Positions 10,404 to 23,706 are shown, counted from the first letter of the stretch. The stretch: 64,000 bases of DNA from Congeria kusceri (GCA_027627225.1 JAPFQT010000153.1:408501-472500); one strand, 5' to 3'. Made by a program: numbers and translations. Notes: generated from the sequence alone by a model not told the origin.

Positions 10404-13400
10404 TTATAAGCAAAGCAACACGGTTTAACTATGCAAGTTAACTTATTGGTAGTCAGAAACTTACCAAGATATTTTTAGTTTGTGAATTGTTGAATGTATT
10501 ATAAATTACAAACTTTAAATACTGTTCCAATGTTTTATAGACGGCCCTAAAAATGACTTTTCCAGTTTATGCCATTTGATATTACTGTTAGAAGTACTAT
10601 TATTCATGAAAAGCATGGAACTTTTTAAAAATCACCATACTAGCAAATAAACAAAGCTAGTGTTTATAAACAGTTTACTTGGAGGATCGGTGTTTATATT
10701 TTAAACGGTATCCAAAAATCAAACAGTTTCCTGACGCAGGATATAACAGAAGCTTGAACATACAATAATACAATTTTACCAGACATTTAAATGTATGTTT
10801 TAATCGTTTATTCTAAATTTGACAACAGTCACCTCTAATGTGGCTTTAAAGAACGTGGTTGTTGAAACCAGTGTATACATCGGAAATGCTGTAAAATATT
10901 AAATAAAAGGGCACAATATATCTTAGATAATCTAACGCGACAGTAAAAATATTTAAATGATGACGTAATATAGAAACGCGCAATACACACAATGACGTCA
11001 TACTTTTAAAACGCAAAGAAGTTAAAGCTACTTATCCACCATTGAAAACGACCAAATTTGTAACGATGAAAGAAATTCAGTATCGAAAACTAATAAGCAT
11101 GTGTTTTTAAGTTTAAGTGCATAATACCCTTTTGATAAGAAAGAGTGTACTAAATTATTAAATATACGTTTAGCATTCACTTTAATATATTTACATTTGC
11201 GAACACGCTTCAAAACATCACTGTAAAATGATGGGTTGGATATTTCGTTATGGAAACTGTTTCAAACGCATTGATTGGACAATTCTTATCACAGTATAAA
11301 CGGATACGTGGATTAGAATCGATATACTTAGTTAGAAAACACAAGTAATTTCCGTTACATAGATATCGATTATGCAGTGCACCATAGTACTTCAGATAGG
11401 TCGTTATGTCTAGACGTAGACTGTTCCCGTGATCCGCATCTGTGTTGATATTGGTGTTAGATATTCGGAAAAAAACATACTGTTTTACAAAATGTAAATA
11501 ACATATATTTTTTAGGATTTAATTAATATTTGCATAAGAAACTTAAAATAACGTTTCTGTTATTTTTGTTTATGATTACTTGAACAATCTGGGAATAAAG
11601 ATCGCACGGCTGTGCTTAAGAACGGATGTGCTTAATTGGCGTGAAAGTGGTAGTGTACTCACTTTTCAATAACAAATATATTCAATAATTGTCAACGTGT
11701 TACCATTACTATTCTAAAATAATTAACAATACAATAACATCGAGAAGGTAAAAAACAGACATAAATAAAAGCACCACACTTTCCCATGAGATGTATCTCA
11801 AGATTTAGTACTACTTGTTGCAACATGCTTTTAAGATCCCCAACAGGAACAAAGTACGGGCACGGTTGCTTCATCGAAGCAAAGGATACACAGCGAACAT
11901 GTGCAAATCAAAATACACTGTAGAACGAACCAAAGCGATGTCGACTAACAACGATGCGTGTGAGAAATGACGTATATCAGTAATGTACTTCAATACGAGG
12001 TAAAGGGCTGGGTGGTATGTCAGAGCCAAACACTAGCATGCATGTGCTTAGCAAACTGTCCTCTAGATCCTTAAACCCTAATGTCGGCTGAATTCTGTAA
12101 GTATTAACTAAGCTAAGGATTGTGGTTGATATGGGTTTCTAAGCATCGCTAAATAAACTTATATGTATTCAACTAACCTAGTATTCTCCATGTCTCTTTT
12201 GCTTTGTTGGTGTAGTGATATGTATAGTGTATGTCAATATTGTTATATTGTACATATTTACTGTAATGTTGTTTCCACTATTATAGGTTTGTGCATACAA
12301 TTGTATAACACATATTTTTTGTATATTTTACACAAAGAAAATTTAAAGTTATAATCGAATGTGTATTCAACACATTGTGAAAACTGTACTACTTTCATTT
12401 CCTACATTTAGATTTTCCATAAATATATTGTTTATATTAATGTTTAGATAAATGTATGTGTATAATACATGTGAAGGGTATTTACTATCGTCGTTGTATG
12501 TTTAGAAATAAGCTTGAAAACATTTGTATTCTTCTTCATGTTGTCGCCAGAGGCGTTTATTTATAGAATCACATTTTAATACATTTGCTGCATATGTTTT
12601 TACCAAGCTCATTATGTTCACTGTATCTCATATTTATGTACTTGCCGTGTTGTCGTAATTAAGCAAAGTGATATATGTCTTGAGCAAAGGAATACATAGA
12701 CAAACCTATCTTTTTCCCTTACTACATAAATAGCTATTGATGTAAACAGTTGTATTTGTACTTGAGTGTCAACTATGGTATTACATTGAAATCCCAACAT
12801 ACTTATGTATTTATTAGTCCATTTTTAGGTTTTATCAAAACAACATAATTGTATAATGAGTTACACTTTACATGTATACTGTACAGTTCTTCTGGAAGCA
12901 TAACGTTTATGCTATTTTTCGGTTATATTTTCAATATATATATTATTTTTAGCGTATCGGTGTTTTAAATACAAATGTAACATGGTGACAAATGTTTGTG
13001 CGATGCTAAACTTAACATGTTTCAATACAATTACATTTACATGCAACCGCATCTTCTTGTGCCGTTCTGAAATTTCGACATTTCAACCATGCGTGTATGA
13101 GTCGACTGATCTATTTATATATACACGAGTCTATTCACATTGCCTTTAATGTAGTATACATTGTTTACTCGGAACAATACAAAGACAAGGTAAAATACAC
13201 AGTCTAAATATGCAAATATGCTCTAAAAGTGGTTGATAATGGTCATTAATATATGCCGCGTTTCGTATAAATTCGTATAACGTGCGTTTTGTTTTCTCGC
13301 TTTTACAAAATATTAAACAAAAGGTAATACTTGTTCAGACAGAGCAACAATAAATTGTCACACCATAACGTAATGTTAATAGTGATGATTGTATAAAATT

Positions 13401-14124
13401 CAAAATATATTGTTATGTTTATTCACCTAACGCGCTTTCAAAAGATTTAACAAGAAATGTCTTTGAAAAGACAATCGGCGTTGAAATTATTATTGTGATG
13501 TCATTTAATAACCGAAACATAATACAAGAGGGACAAGTTGATCGGTTACATGACTTCTCAGACCCCTGCTTTTCGGTCTCTACTCAGGAGACTTCTCGGA
13601 CACTAGATTTTTCTGACACCATAACTAAACGGTTCGGCCCCAAAATTAATGTGAGATAAACTCAATCATTATTAATACCTGTACCGTGAATAAACCGATC
13701 ATATACCATCCCATGTTTACCAGTGACACATGAATAACCAAATTATTACTAATTTACTTAAACATAATTGATACATGAATTTGTCAGGCAAATTTAACAA
13801 ATTTTTTTAACATTCTCAGACAATAATAGCGAAAACGAATGAAAATTAGTATATATATATCGGACAAGTGTACATAGTTATGTTAAATAATATACTATAT
13901 GTATCATTAGTATTGCACATAGTGTATTCATGCTAGGCAAATGAAGTTTAAGTAAAATGAATAACATTTCGACGTATTCACGAGACTTCTTTCACATCAG
14001 TTTACTTTCATAAATATGTTAAACATTTTTATAACTTTAATAACATCTACAGAAAAAGTTGATATCAAGGTGCAATTTATAAATAATCCTTAATAAAACT
14101 CAACCACAATTCAAATATAAATAA
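10404..14124. other. no recognised gene
   Basis: About 3.7 kb of AT-rich DNA. Short open frames (for example 11028-11213 -, 12163-12354 +, 12618-12800 -) have no recognisable domain and no paired splice sites. Confidence 0.5.
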
Positions 14125-14281
14125 ACATGCACAGTAAGTTTATAAATATAAATTCCTCATTTATTGAAATTCTCGGGTTTATGATTCTCTGGACGCTAAT
14201 TGGTGCCTGTGTATTAACACAGCTTTACTGCGCGCTATTTTCAGGTTGATTCACTCTCCTTCTGGAGTGTGTTGTACTCGC
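14125..14281 (+). pseudogene. receptor TM3-region fragment, cut by a foldback element
   Basis: This block is related at DNA level to about 46615-46820. Shared pieces are TTATAAATATAAATTC, a GGT(T/C)GATT segment, and GTGTGTTGTAC at the start of the TM3-like coding part. Similarity stops at about 14281, where an inverted-repeat element begins. After the element, about 14454-14515 reads VVAIYKAKCRLNQIVKSLC, which could be the other half of the same exon. A fragment of a further receptor paralogue, not placed in order with copy 1. Confidence 0.45.
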
Positions 14282-14282
14282 T

Positions 14283-14453
14283 AGAATTAGTTCACCGGCA
14301 CGACAGTCGGTCACACCGTACAATAATATGTGTTACACAATATACAATAAAAGGAATATAATCTCCATCAAGTTTGCTAATAATGTTTGCTTATTTATCA
14401 GAAAAATACCAGAAATATACCGACCGACTGTCGTACCCGTGAATTGTAGAATT
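14283..14453. repeat. foldback/MITE-like element
   Basis: The left arm near 14290-14312 contains TTCACCGGCACGACAGTCGG. The right arm at 14421-14445 is its reverse complement with two mismatches. About 110 bases lie between. It sits inside the receptor fragment at 14.2 kb. Confidence 0.6.
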
Positions 14454-14515
14454 GTAGTTGCTATTTATAAGGCTAAATGTAGACTAAACCAAATCGTTAA
14501 ATCATTATGTGAATG

Positions 14516-15124
14516 AATATAACATTTTGATCATGACATACAATGTGTAAAATTGTTCATAATTATGTTCAGTTCTAGAGTGTATGTCGAAGATATGTGT
14601 ATAACTTAATATTAACCGCTTATGTAAACAATTATGTAAATTTTAATCCTAAACAGTATGCAACAGTTATTGGTATACGTTAAGCCATTGTTGTAAGTTT
14701 GCATTCCATAAAATTAGAAAAGTTGCCCAATTCTATTGGCATTCAATTTTCCTGCTGCATAATTATTGCAATTATGATTATGTTAAAAGTAATCTTAGAC
14801 AGCTACGCCGAAAAAAGACCATCTTTTTGATATAAAATAGTCGATAGCGTAACCGGTTTTCCAACTAAGGTATTAGGCTAATATACTAACAAAACTCCTA
14901 ACTAATCACATATTCAAAGCTCCTTGTAATACACGATAAAGATGAAAACATACAGTTACAGATATATGTAAACATGTTCCAATAGTAAAATTGCATCGAA
15001 CAATGTACACAATGAGGAGTGGCTCAATAACGCGCATAAGGGACATAATAAAAGAAATCACATGCGTCAATAACGGTTATGTCCCCCTCTTTCCTTTAGT
15101 ACCGCAGTGCATCTCCGACGCATG
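14516..15124. other. no recognised gene
   Basis: AT-rich flank between the receptor fragment and the 3' end of LINE A. Nothing else recognised. Confidence 0.5.
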
Positions 15125-15149
15125 GAACAGAACAGAACAGAACAGAACA
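15125..15149 (-). repeat. pentanucleotide 3' tail of LINE A
   Basis: Five GAACA units on the + strand (TGTTC on the element strand) end the element. Several LINE groups end in short tandem repeats rather than poly-A. Confidence 0.75.
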
Positions 15150-15294
15150 TTTTATTTAAGACTTGTACAAGTACATCGTCTACAACACATATCAATATAA
15201 TACATGCAATCAACATGACATAGCGTAGTGTTAAATAATTCTAATCAATGCGTATTTCGATCGAGGAATTCGGAGGATGAACGTTAACCGTGTG

Positions 15295-18200
15295 TTAATT
15301 ATTAACGAAAGTTAGTGCATTTCTAACATTCATAGCTTCCTTAATAAACTTACACAGATTAAAAACATCTGATTTATTAGTTGAATTTAAAAGCTGGGTA
15401 AATTTATAGACAGAAGGTTTTACATAGAAATATCTTCTAATATATTTTTTTCTGATGTCAGTATAACAATTGCAAATAATGGCAAAATGGTATTCGTCCT
15501 CTATATCTGTAGAATTACAAAGTGTACAATATCTTTCCTCTCGTGGAATTCGATTATATCTTCATGTTTGAATTCTGAGAGGAAGTCCATTTAATCTTAA
15601 TCTACTCATGTATAAGCGATAACGTTTTGAAAAAATATCTAAATATGGCTCGTAATAATGTGTTGATTTACACAATTTATACTGACACAACATTGAGCTG
15701 TTGTCAATTTTTGACATCGTTTCTTGTTTAAAGGTGTCTATAATACGGGTTTTTAACTCATTCAAAAATAAATCCTGATTGATACTGCTAACATTATCAA
15801 ATACGTATGCAAATCCATAATCAGCTAACAACTTTCTTATATTTGCTGCCCAATTTAAACGTCCGTTATAACTATCAATAACAGATTGGGAATAAATAGT
15901 TTTAACAATAATATTGTTTGAGCTAGCAATTTTCAGCCAGTATTTAATCATTCGAATATATCTACTAATAAACAATGGGTAACGACCCAACTCACTATAT
16001 GTAATTGCATTACAAGTATTTATTTTAACCTTTAACAATCGCTTGCAAAACTTAAGGTGGACTCTTTCAAGTTCCTTTGAGTTAGTATAACCCCATACTT
16101 CACAGGAATAATTCAATATAGGACTCACAAAAGCATCAAATAACTGACACATTGTCTTAGGACTTAAGTCAAACTCCTTACATTTGCATAAAAGAATGTT
16201 CATTGCTTTCAAAGCTTTACCAACTAGGTGTTCCTGATTTAAAATAACATTTCCAGTGTAATTAAAAATTGTTCCTAAATAGTTAAAATCATTTACAACT
16301 TCTATTTTCTGTCCATCGTATGACCAGTTTTCAATATTTAATAATCCACCCCTTTTACGAAAAACCATAATTTTAGTCTTCGAAGTATTTACCTTGAGTC
16401 CCCAGGTATCACAATATGACTTTAAACTATTTAAATGTTGTTGTACCTCACATGGGGTTTTACCTAAAATGGCCATATCATCTGCAAAAAGTAGAAGTAT
16501 CAATACAATATCATCTAAAACTTGGCCACAGTCAGTACCTTTTTGTAAAAACAACTCTAAATCTTCGACAAAAATAGAAAACAATAGGGGTGACATTACT
16601 TCACCTTGGCGCAAGCCCACTGCATATTCAAAGTATTCAGAATAATTCGAACACAGTTTAACACGAGATTTAACATGCTGATACATATCTCTTACAATTC
16701 TTAAAAGTTTTCCACGTACACCACAATTGTATAATTTCAACCACAAACCATTTCTATAAATAGAATCAAAACATTTCATCATGTCAACGAAAATAACATA
16801 TAACCTTTTGTTTTCACTAATATATTTTTGCACAATTGACATAAGTACAAATATTGCATCAACAGTGGATCTACCTTTCAAGAATCCGAATTGCGCATCC
16901 GAAATAGTGTTGTGCTCATTACAAAACTGCTCAATTCGTTTGTTTATAACTGTAGTAAAAAGCTTCGCTAAACAACTAACCAATGTAATTCCTCTATAAT
17001 TATTCACATCGTTTTTATCACCCTTTTTATGCAATGGGATAATTGTACCTCAGTCCAGTTATCTGGAAAATAACCAGAATTTAGTATAGAATTAAACAGA
17101 TCACACAAATGTGATGATAAAATATCGATACTTTCAATTAAGTATTCATTTAAAATACAGTCACTGCCAAAAGCTTTGTTCCGTTTCAAAGATTTCACAG
17201 AGGTAACGATTTCATTAACGGTAAAAGGTTGATCTAGTTTAGGAAAATATTCATTAGGATAATTAAAATCATTGTTTTCACAAAAAGTCTCCGCCTGAAC
17301 ATTTTCACAATCAAAAATGTTGTTACTTAAATTTGAAAAATATTCTTTGAACTCATTTAATGATAAATTATTTCCCACATTACTCGTTCGTTTGCTGAAA
17401 TATTTCCAGAACTCTTTTGGTTTACTCTTTTTTAAGTTTTGAATTTCAACCATCTTTCGCTTGTAAAATATTGACTTCTTTTTACGTATGCAATTTTTAT
17501 AATTCCTTTTACTCTCACATAGCTGTATTCTATTGGCGTCAGACGGACAAACATTAAAACGACGCATATTTGCTAGGTACGTGTTGCGAACATGTGTGCA
17601 TTCAAGGTCAAACCAATCAGATTGTTTCGTATGTGAATTTTCATCAAAACTATAAATGGGCTTGACTAGTCGGTGTTTAGAAAACAATGGATCCGCTACA
17701 CTGCGTAAAACATTAGTAAAATCGTTTAGTGCATTATTTATAGACTGTTTGCTATCACAGTTTATATTGTGAACAATGGTATTTAAATTCGGTAAACTAG
17801 CAATTATACCCGATCGGAACTGTTGTAAAAACGTATCGTTCCATTTATATTTAATTTCTGAATAGCTATTATCTCTATTTTGGATAGTATTACACAACAA
17901 TGATAAACGTATTGGGGCGTGATCGCTCCACTCATTAAATGGCCCAATATTTAAATCACTTATCAATGAAAAATTGCGTTCACCGCAAAGTACATAGTCA
18001 ATCATGGACGAACCGTTATGTGACAAAAACGTGAAGTTATTACTATCGCCAACACGGCCGTTAACAATGCGAATATTAATTGATTTACACAAATCTAATA
18101 GTTTAATACCATGATTATTATGTGATCGGTCAACAGAGGCCCTTATTGGTGTACAGTCGGGTTCATAATCAATGTCATCGATTAATATATTAAATTTATC

Positions 18201-18689
18201 ATGGGTAATAAAATCATTTTTATTACCAACTCTGCTGTTAAAATCGCCAACAAGAAAAACAGCCCCTAAATTGCTATATTCAAAGACATCATTCTCCAAA
18301 ACATCAAATAAATCAATGTCAACAATATTGTATGCAGGTGAATCTTCGCACCATAAATACGTTCCACATAGATAAATATCCTGGTCAGTTTTAAAGAAAT
18401 TTTTATCAAGTTTTAGCCAAATTATTGTATCATAATGATTACGAATTATTTGAATACCTTCTTGTAAGCTTTCTTTGTAATAGAGAACAAATCCACCGCT
18501 ACATCTCTTAGCATTTCTGTTTTGAAATTTTCGGTAAAAATTGTGAGATATGTAGCCATTAACAGAAACATTACTTTTTGAATTTGTCCAAGTTTCATAT
18601 AAAAAACAAATGTCATTACATGACAACATATTAACAAACTCACAGCACTGCTTTTTGTCACTAGTAAGTCCGTGCACATTCCACGACAA
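15295..18689 (-). pseudogene. LINE A ORF2: endonuclease-reverse transcriptase, two lesions
   Basis: The first open part (18689-17004, 561 residues) starts MSWNVHGL, an APE-type endonuclease motif. It continues with ETW, VGDFNSR near residue 145 and WSDHAP near 255, which are metal and catalytic motifs. It then enters the reverse transcriptase. A one-base frameshift near 17035-17045 breaks it: the other frame supplies TIIPLHKKGDKND. The second part (17034-15562) has YRGITLVSC, VDMMKCFDS (motif A, with Cys for the usual Ala), LRQGEVMSPLL and LLFADDMAIL (catalytic Asp-Asp). TGA at 15562-15564 interrupts an IQT-G-RYNRIPREERYC context, where LINE B has Gly. The frame then stays open to TAA at 15295-15297 and includes CTLCNSTDIEDEYHFAIIC. 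The product nicks target DNA and copies element RNA. Confidence 0.85.
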
Positions 18690-18716
18690 AACGGACAGGT
18701 CACCTCCGGCGTGCCC

Positions 18717-19704
18717 CTACTCGCGTAACGGACGTCCGTCTACATAGAGCGTATCGTAAACAATCCACGCCCTTTTCCCTTGGTCTCTAGCTGCTTTTAA
18801 CTTGGGTCCCAGTTTACGGCGCTTGGCTAGTACCTCTTGCGGAAGCTGCTCGTACATTCTAAAGTTAGTACCCGTAAGGTGTTTCCATTGTTTCCGCACA
18901 AGTTCCCGGTCTTGGAAATATGTAAACTTGGCCACAATGGTGCGCACCTTTCCCGAAACTGGCTGCCCAGGGGATCTGTGTACGCGTTCGAATCGAATGT
19001 TGTCCGCGGTCACCATAGCCAATTTCAGAGCGTCATGTAGGTGTTGCCTGAGTTTCCGTTCCGTTACTTCCGGCGATTCATTACCACCAGTATTGTCCTC
19101 AGGGACAGAAGTAAATATTAGATTATTTCGCATAGATTGCGATTTGAGATAGGTCACCTCCTCACTCGGACTAGCATTCGCTTTCTCAAGATCATCGACC
19201 CTGCTGGTTAACAAGGCAGCACCGACATCGGCCCCGTCCACCTTGTCCTCAATCTTGGATACACGCTCTTCGCTTCTTTGACCGATCGTCTATTGCAACC
19301 CAAATACTTTTCAGCTCTTTTTCAAAACTACTAACCTTTTGTTCCAGTAGGTCCAAAACACCCAATTTCTTTTCTACTACTCCAAGCCGTTCACTTATAG
19401 ATACCAAACACTTCATTACATCCGAAATAGTCGGTTCCTTACTACTGCAACTGGCCATGTTGAAAATACTTGCAGAATTGTCACAATCTAAAGCCGTATC
19501 TGATATAAACACACTATTATTCTGCTCTTGTTCATCGCCAAATAACACAGCGTTGGTCTTATTTAAAACGTCACTTACACTGACCGTATCATCAATTTCA
19601 CTCGACGGGCCTCCATGTTTGAACTGTTTACTCTGAACCGTTACCGCGCTACTATTTTCACTGCTATTTCTATCTTTTCTTTTATTGTTTTTATTTTTTC
19701 CCAT
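18717..19704 (-). pseudogene. LINE A ORF1: L1-like RNA-binding protein, frameshifted
   Basis: The N-terminal part (19704-19249, 151 residues) is Lys/Asn/Ser-rich and then forms a coiled coil (SERLGVVEKKLGVLDLLEQK). A one-base frameshift at about 19255-19285 follows. The second frame gives RVSKIEDKVDGADVG and then the nucleic-acid-binding core (18717-19241): SMRNNLIFTSVPEDN, FERVHRSPG, and RRKLGPKLKAARDQGKRAWI near the end. This is the order in L1 ORF1 proteins, which trimerise, coat the element RNA and act as chaperone. LINE B ORF1 is an intact relative. Confidence 0.8.
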
Positions 19705-21666
19705 ACTATAACTATAGCTCCATATATAAGATTAAACACTAAGCACTTTTCAAGTCACAGCAAGCTTAAAACACACAATTTATCCGCATTTTTATAATTT
19801 TACATTTCTTCATCGAAAAATACGTACGTCTCCCGCGCTAGTCACGTGATCAATCATGGAAAGAACAAACGTGCTCAGAATTCTCAAGGAATGGTGGCCA
19901 CGGTTGTTGTTTCCATGCGTTTTCCTATGTATTAAATGAACTTTGAATATATGATGCGTCAGGTGTTTTGATTATTATTGATGTACATGTATTAACTTTA
20001 TTTCATCGCGCCTCAGAAATTTGCAATTATGTTGCTCTGGTGAACATTAAACCATTGAGTAATGAAATAGTAATTCAATTGAATTAATATTCTCTTTTAT
20101 CTATATTTGAACTGCAATGCTATAAGGTTAAATTTTATTTACACAATCGTGTATTTGAATAATTCTGGGCTAAGTGTGAGATTCGGCATGCGTTTAAACC
20201 GGACTAAACTTGGGTTCATTATTTTTATATTTAAAATAAAAACAAACAATAAACAACAGTACGACACTACTTGACATTTAGATCTGCAACTTCGTACAAA
20301 ATAGTAACATTATGTTGACTAGGCCACTAAGTTTAAAGTAGTTTAAACGAATTAATGAGAATATTCGAATATTCGATTGAATTAACATATTTTAATACCT
20401 ATCTTGGTGTTCGATATGCCATTCCTAATAATAACATAACATATCATTTTCAGTGCTTAACTTAATGAATGTCGTATTCTTTGATATCGTTGCGATAATA
20501 TACCTTTAGGTTACGTTCATGTATGTAAGAAATTGGTAACTGAGTGGAACAATTTAAATTAACAAGAACAAATTTGTTTTGCATTTATGTAATAATATAA
20601 GAAATTGATGTACTCTCGTTAATCATAAAAATGACTTAGGTGTCACGCAGTTGTTTAGTAAAAGTAAATGAAAGTAATGGCTGACATCCTATTATGCACA
20701 TAAAGAAATAGAACTGGCTTGAAATATGTCGTCATATGTGTGTTCACAAAGTGTTCTAACTCAAGTTAATAACAGTTATTCGTATGTGCAGTTATGCCCC
20801 TTGGAAAGAAAGCCTGTCGCTATGTGTGTTAAACATATTAAAATATTGTGTTTGCCACATTCGCCGTACCGGAAACGTACTTCTGTTAAACACAGATCTC
20901 TATCCTTGGACGGATTGCTATCAACTGCAGTGTGGCTATCTATATAAAGTGGGTTATACTTAGGTTTTAATAATGTTTCAAATATAGTAAATAGTAATTT
21001 CGGTATTAATAATTTGTAACATGAAACGAGGTACGGAAATGGTATGATTTCTAACAGGCTATGTCATACTTAATTATATCAAGAGCCTTGATTATTAAAG
21101 TTCTTTTGTACAGGAAACCAACACGTGACGGATGCATATTCATAATGCTATGGCGACTATTATTACAATAAAACGCAATCCTGCTCATATATTGTCATAA
21201 TTGTGTTGATAATATGGTGTGCCCCCAACTATACACAAATAAAAAATCATAAAAATTTAATTCCAACACTACTGGAACTGTGCGTGGGGTAGTCCAAAGT
21301 ACAATGCTCAAATGTCAAATTTAATGTTGCCAACAACCCATATTTTATATTTTGTACAGTTTAAAAAACAACAACATGCATTTTACTTTAGAACAATTAG
21401 TGACGTGATTGATGGCAATCAAGAGTTATGAATGCCATGTCAAGTCTTGTGCCATGTGACTGGCCGTGCGACTTTTCGTCCAAATGAAGTTCACGTCAAT
21501 GTTGGAAAAACGCTTGCAAGAATTCACGTGTAATTTGTTGTGGTTTCAAACATATCATTTAAATAAATGTGTATCTAGTTAAAAAATTTGAGAGATGCGG
21601 TTTTAAAACGTGTTTGCCTGTTTGGAAAAATAGTCTCACACGATTAGAAGGAAGAGGCGATGCAAC
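19705..21666. other. no recognised gene
   Basis: The first about 150 bases may be LINE A 5' untranslated region. The rest is AT-rich DNA without a supported exon. Confidence 0.5.
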
Positions 21667-21804
21667 TTTCCAAGGTATTGTGTAATACTTTATTAACTCA
21701 TCTTATACAGTCACACAAAGTAAACACCAATATCAAATTTCCAAGGTATTGTGTAATACTTTATTAACTCATCTTATACAGTCACACAAAGTAAACACCA
21801 ATAT
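21667..21804. repeat. 71-bp tandem duplication, two copies
   Basis: TTTCCAAGGTATTGTGTAAT starts at 21667 and 21738. The copies look identical over about 67 bases, through GTAAACACCAATAT. A very recent local duplication. Confidence 0.9.
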
Positions 21805-22034
21805 TGATTTATTGTGTACGAAAATTTGACCCGAAGTGTATACTAATTAACGGAATCAGAATTTTGACAGTTCATCTGAAATGAAAACAAAGAAATCACT
21901 GATTACAAATAAAATATCCATTCTGTCCTTCATAAGTATATGTCTTTCTGTCAGAACTCTTTTCAATATTTATTTAAGTACACATAATTAGTTTGACAAC
22001 ATATTTAATCATGATGTGATTGTCATGAAGTCTT

Positions 22035-22335
22035 GAGGTGGATCATGATGATGATTATAATGTGTGATTATGGTGATGATGATGATGATGATGGTTGTAA
22101 TGTGTGATGATGGTGATGATGATGATGATTTTAATGTGTGATGGTGATGATGATGATGATGATGATGATAATGATGGTGATGATGATGATGATGATTATA
22201 ATGTGTGATGATGGTGATGATGATGATGATGATTGTAATGATAATGTGTAAATTACTGTACAGTAATGATCATGAAGCTGATGGTGGTTATGATGATGGT
22301 AGTAATGATGATGATGATGATGATGATGATGATAT
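22035..22335. repeat. GAT trinucleotide microsatellite
   Basis: Interrupted GAT/GGT runs with recurring TGTAATGTGTGATGATGG blocks form a short higher-order pattern. The Met/Asp-rich open frame at 22205-22480 is a by-product of the repeat. Confidence 0.9.
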
Positions 22336-22339
22336 TTCT

Positions 22340-23206
22340 ATTAAAGTGTCCCTGTTCATACATCTTATGAATGTTTATTTACTGACTAAGCAAACAATTC
22401 TGTGTAATGTTGCAATGGTATATATCTCAGCAAGAAGTTTCCCACAAATGCATGCAATAAGCCATGAACACATGTTGTGAACTGGCATAATATAATTTCT
22501 TAAATGTTTCTATTTGTTTACTTTTTTCTCTACACTATGGTTAAAATGAACCTTGTTTATTATTACTGTCATGTGCATTAGTTTATTGAAACAGTTTGGT
22601 TTGTGTCTCAAATTTGATAGGAAACATACTTGTTATAATGCACTCGAGTTATTATACATGTTTAGTATTGTTCTATTTATTATTTAAGATTTGCAACACT
22701 ACTAAGGCTGGAAAGGATCTCCACTCCATCCCCACATACAGTCAGCACATCTAGGAGTTGACTTGGTCAGTGCTTCATATGGTTAACTGCCCGGACAGAA
22801 TATAACCAGTGGGTATGCATACTTGCAAACATAAATTTGAGGTTCTTTGTGCATGTTATTACCAAACAAAACAAAACTAAAGCATTTAATTGATTCCATT
22901 TGTAATTTATGTACGAGTCTTGGCAAACTACTTAAGTATGTATTAAGTTGATATTACTTTTTTACTGAAACAGAAAGTATTGAACAAAAATAAAATACTG
23001 AATTCAGAGTGATCTTTGAAAAATTGAATTCAATGACATTTTTATATGACAAAAAAACACAAAATTGTTTTAATTAGCCGTATATTGTAGTCTAGAAGCT
23101 TTTGTAAAGTTTATTGCTAAACACACGTTTTTGTTGTAATAAGCTGTATTGTACATTTAATCAAACCATTAACATGATTCATTATTAACTTGAATACTGT
23201 TTTAAG
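22340..23206. other. no recognised gene
   Basis: AT-rich sequence with no recognised exon or element. Confidence 0.45.
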
Positions 23207-23528
23207 TTTGTGGAGAGTTATGAAACTGACCTACAACATGATAGAGGCAGGCCATACCAAATTCTCCCGTCACTGGCAGTTTGTGGAAGGTATTCTTGTA
23301 TTTGTTTCTGTTATAGGTAAATGTAGGTGTATTAATTGCACAACTTTCACAACATATTGTATTTGAAAAGATTCACATTACAAACAAAATAAATAACTCT
23401 GTATTAATGTTTGTTTATGTTAGGTTTGTAAAAAAATATTAATGTTACATTACACAGGTCTCATGGAAGAAAACAGATGGTATGATGCTAAAAATCTGAA
23501 AGATTTACCAGCTTCATCACTGTTTTAA
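23207..23528 (+). CDS. possible two-exon gene end, unknown product
   Basis: A possible exon at 23207-23289 (acceptor TTTTAAG, donor GTATTC) reads LWRVMKLTYNMIEAGHTKFS then RHWQFVE. A second possible exon at 23458-23528 (acceptor TTACACAG) continues in matching phase with LMEENRWYDAKNLKDLP and a TAA at 23526-23528. The GHTKF string recalls uncharacterised transposon-derived proteins of invertebrates, but I cannot name the family. Support is splice phase only. It could be a decayed transposase or chance. Confidence 0.25.
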
Positions 23529-23706
23529 TTACAGTGATGACTGCATAGCTAATTGATGGACTGGTCATTCAACTGCATGCTCAGGACAGTGTCATCACCA
23601 TGGAAAAATGACCACTGTTTTAATTATGTCTTTTTTGTTCACCTGAACATTGTTTGTAAGGGGCTCTCAAAGTATTAAAAAGTGGACATTGGCATTCTGA
23701 TCTAAT

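Larger units (their letters stand above)
15125..19704 (-). mobile_element. LINE A, nearly intact non-LTR retrotransposon
   Basis: Reading on the minus strand: ORF1 (19704 to 18717), ORF2 (18689 to 15295), a short 3' untranslated region, then a TGTTC pentanucleotide tail (15125-15149) in place of poly-A. An AATAAA-like signal (minus strand of 15151-15156) precedes the tail. ORF1 is L1-like. ORF2 has APE endonuclease, reverse transcriptase and a Cys/His knuckle. Only three small lesions are visible: one frameshift in each ORF and one stop near the ORF2 end. This suggests a young copy. The 5' boundary beyond 19704 is not defined, and no convincing target-site duplication was found. The same architecture appears in LINE B (57.25-62.5 kb). 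Clade not assigned. Confidence 0.85.

Noticed and set aside
10990..11000. CRE-like TGACGTCA sites (also near 621 and 28633)
   Set aside because: An eight-base palindrome recurs by chance at this scale, and none lies at a defined promoter.
15100..19870. Target-site duplication CATGGAA around LINE A
   Set aside because: The match is short and imperfect, and the 5' end of the element is not defined.
22205..22480. Met/Asp-rich 91-residue frame
   Set aside because: GAT microsatellite followed by a chance open tail.
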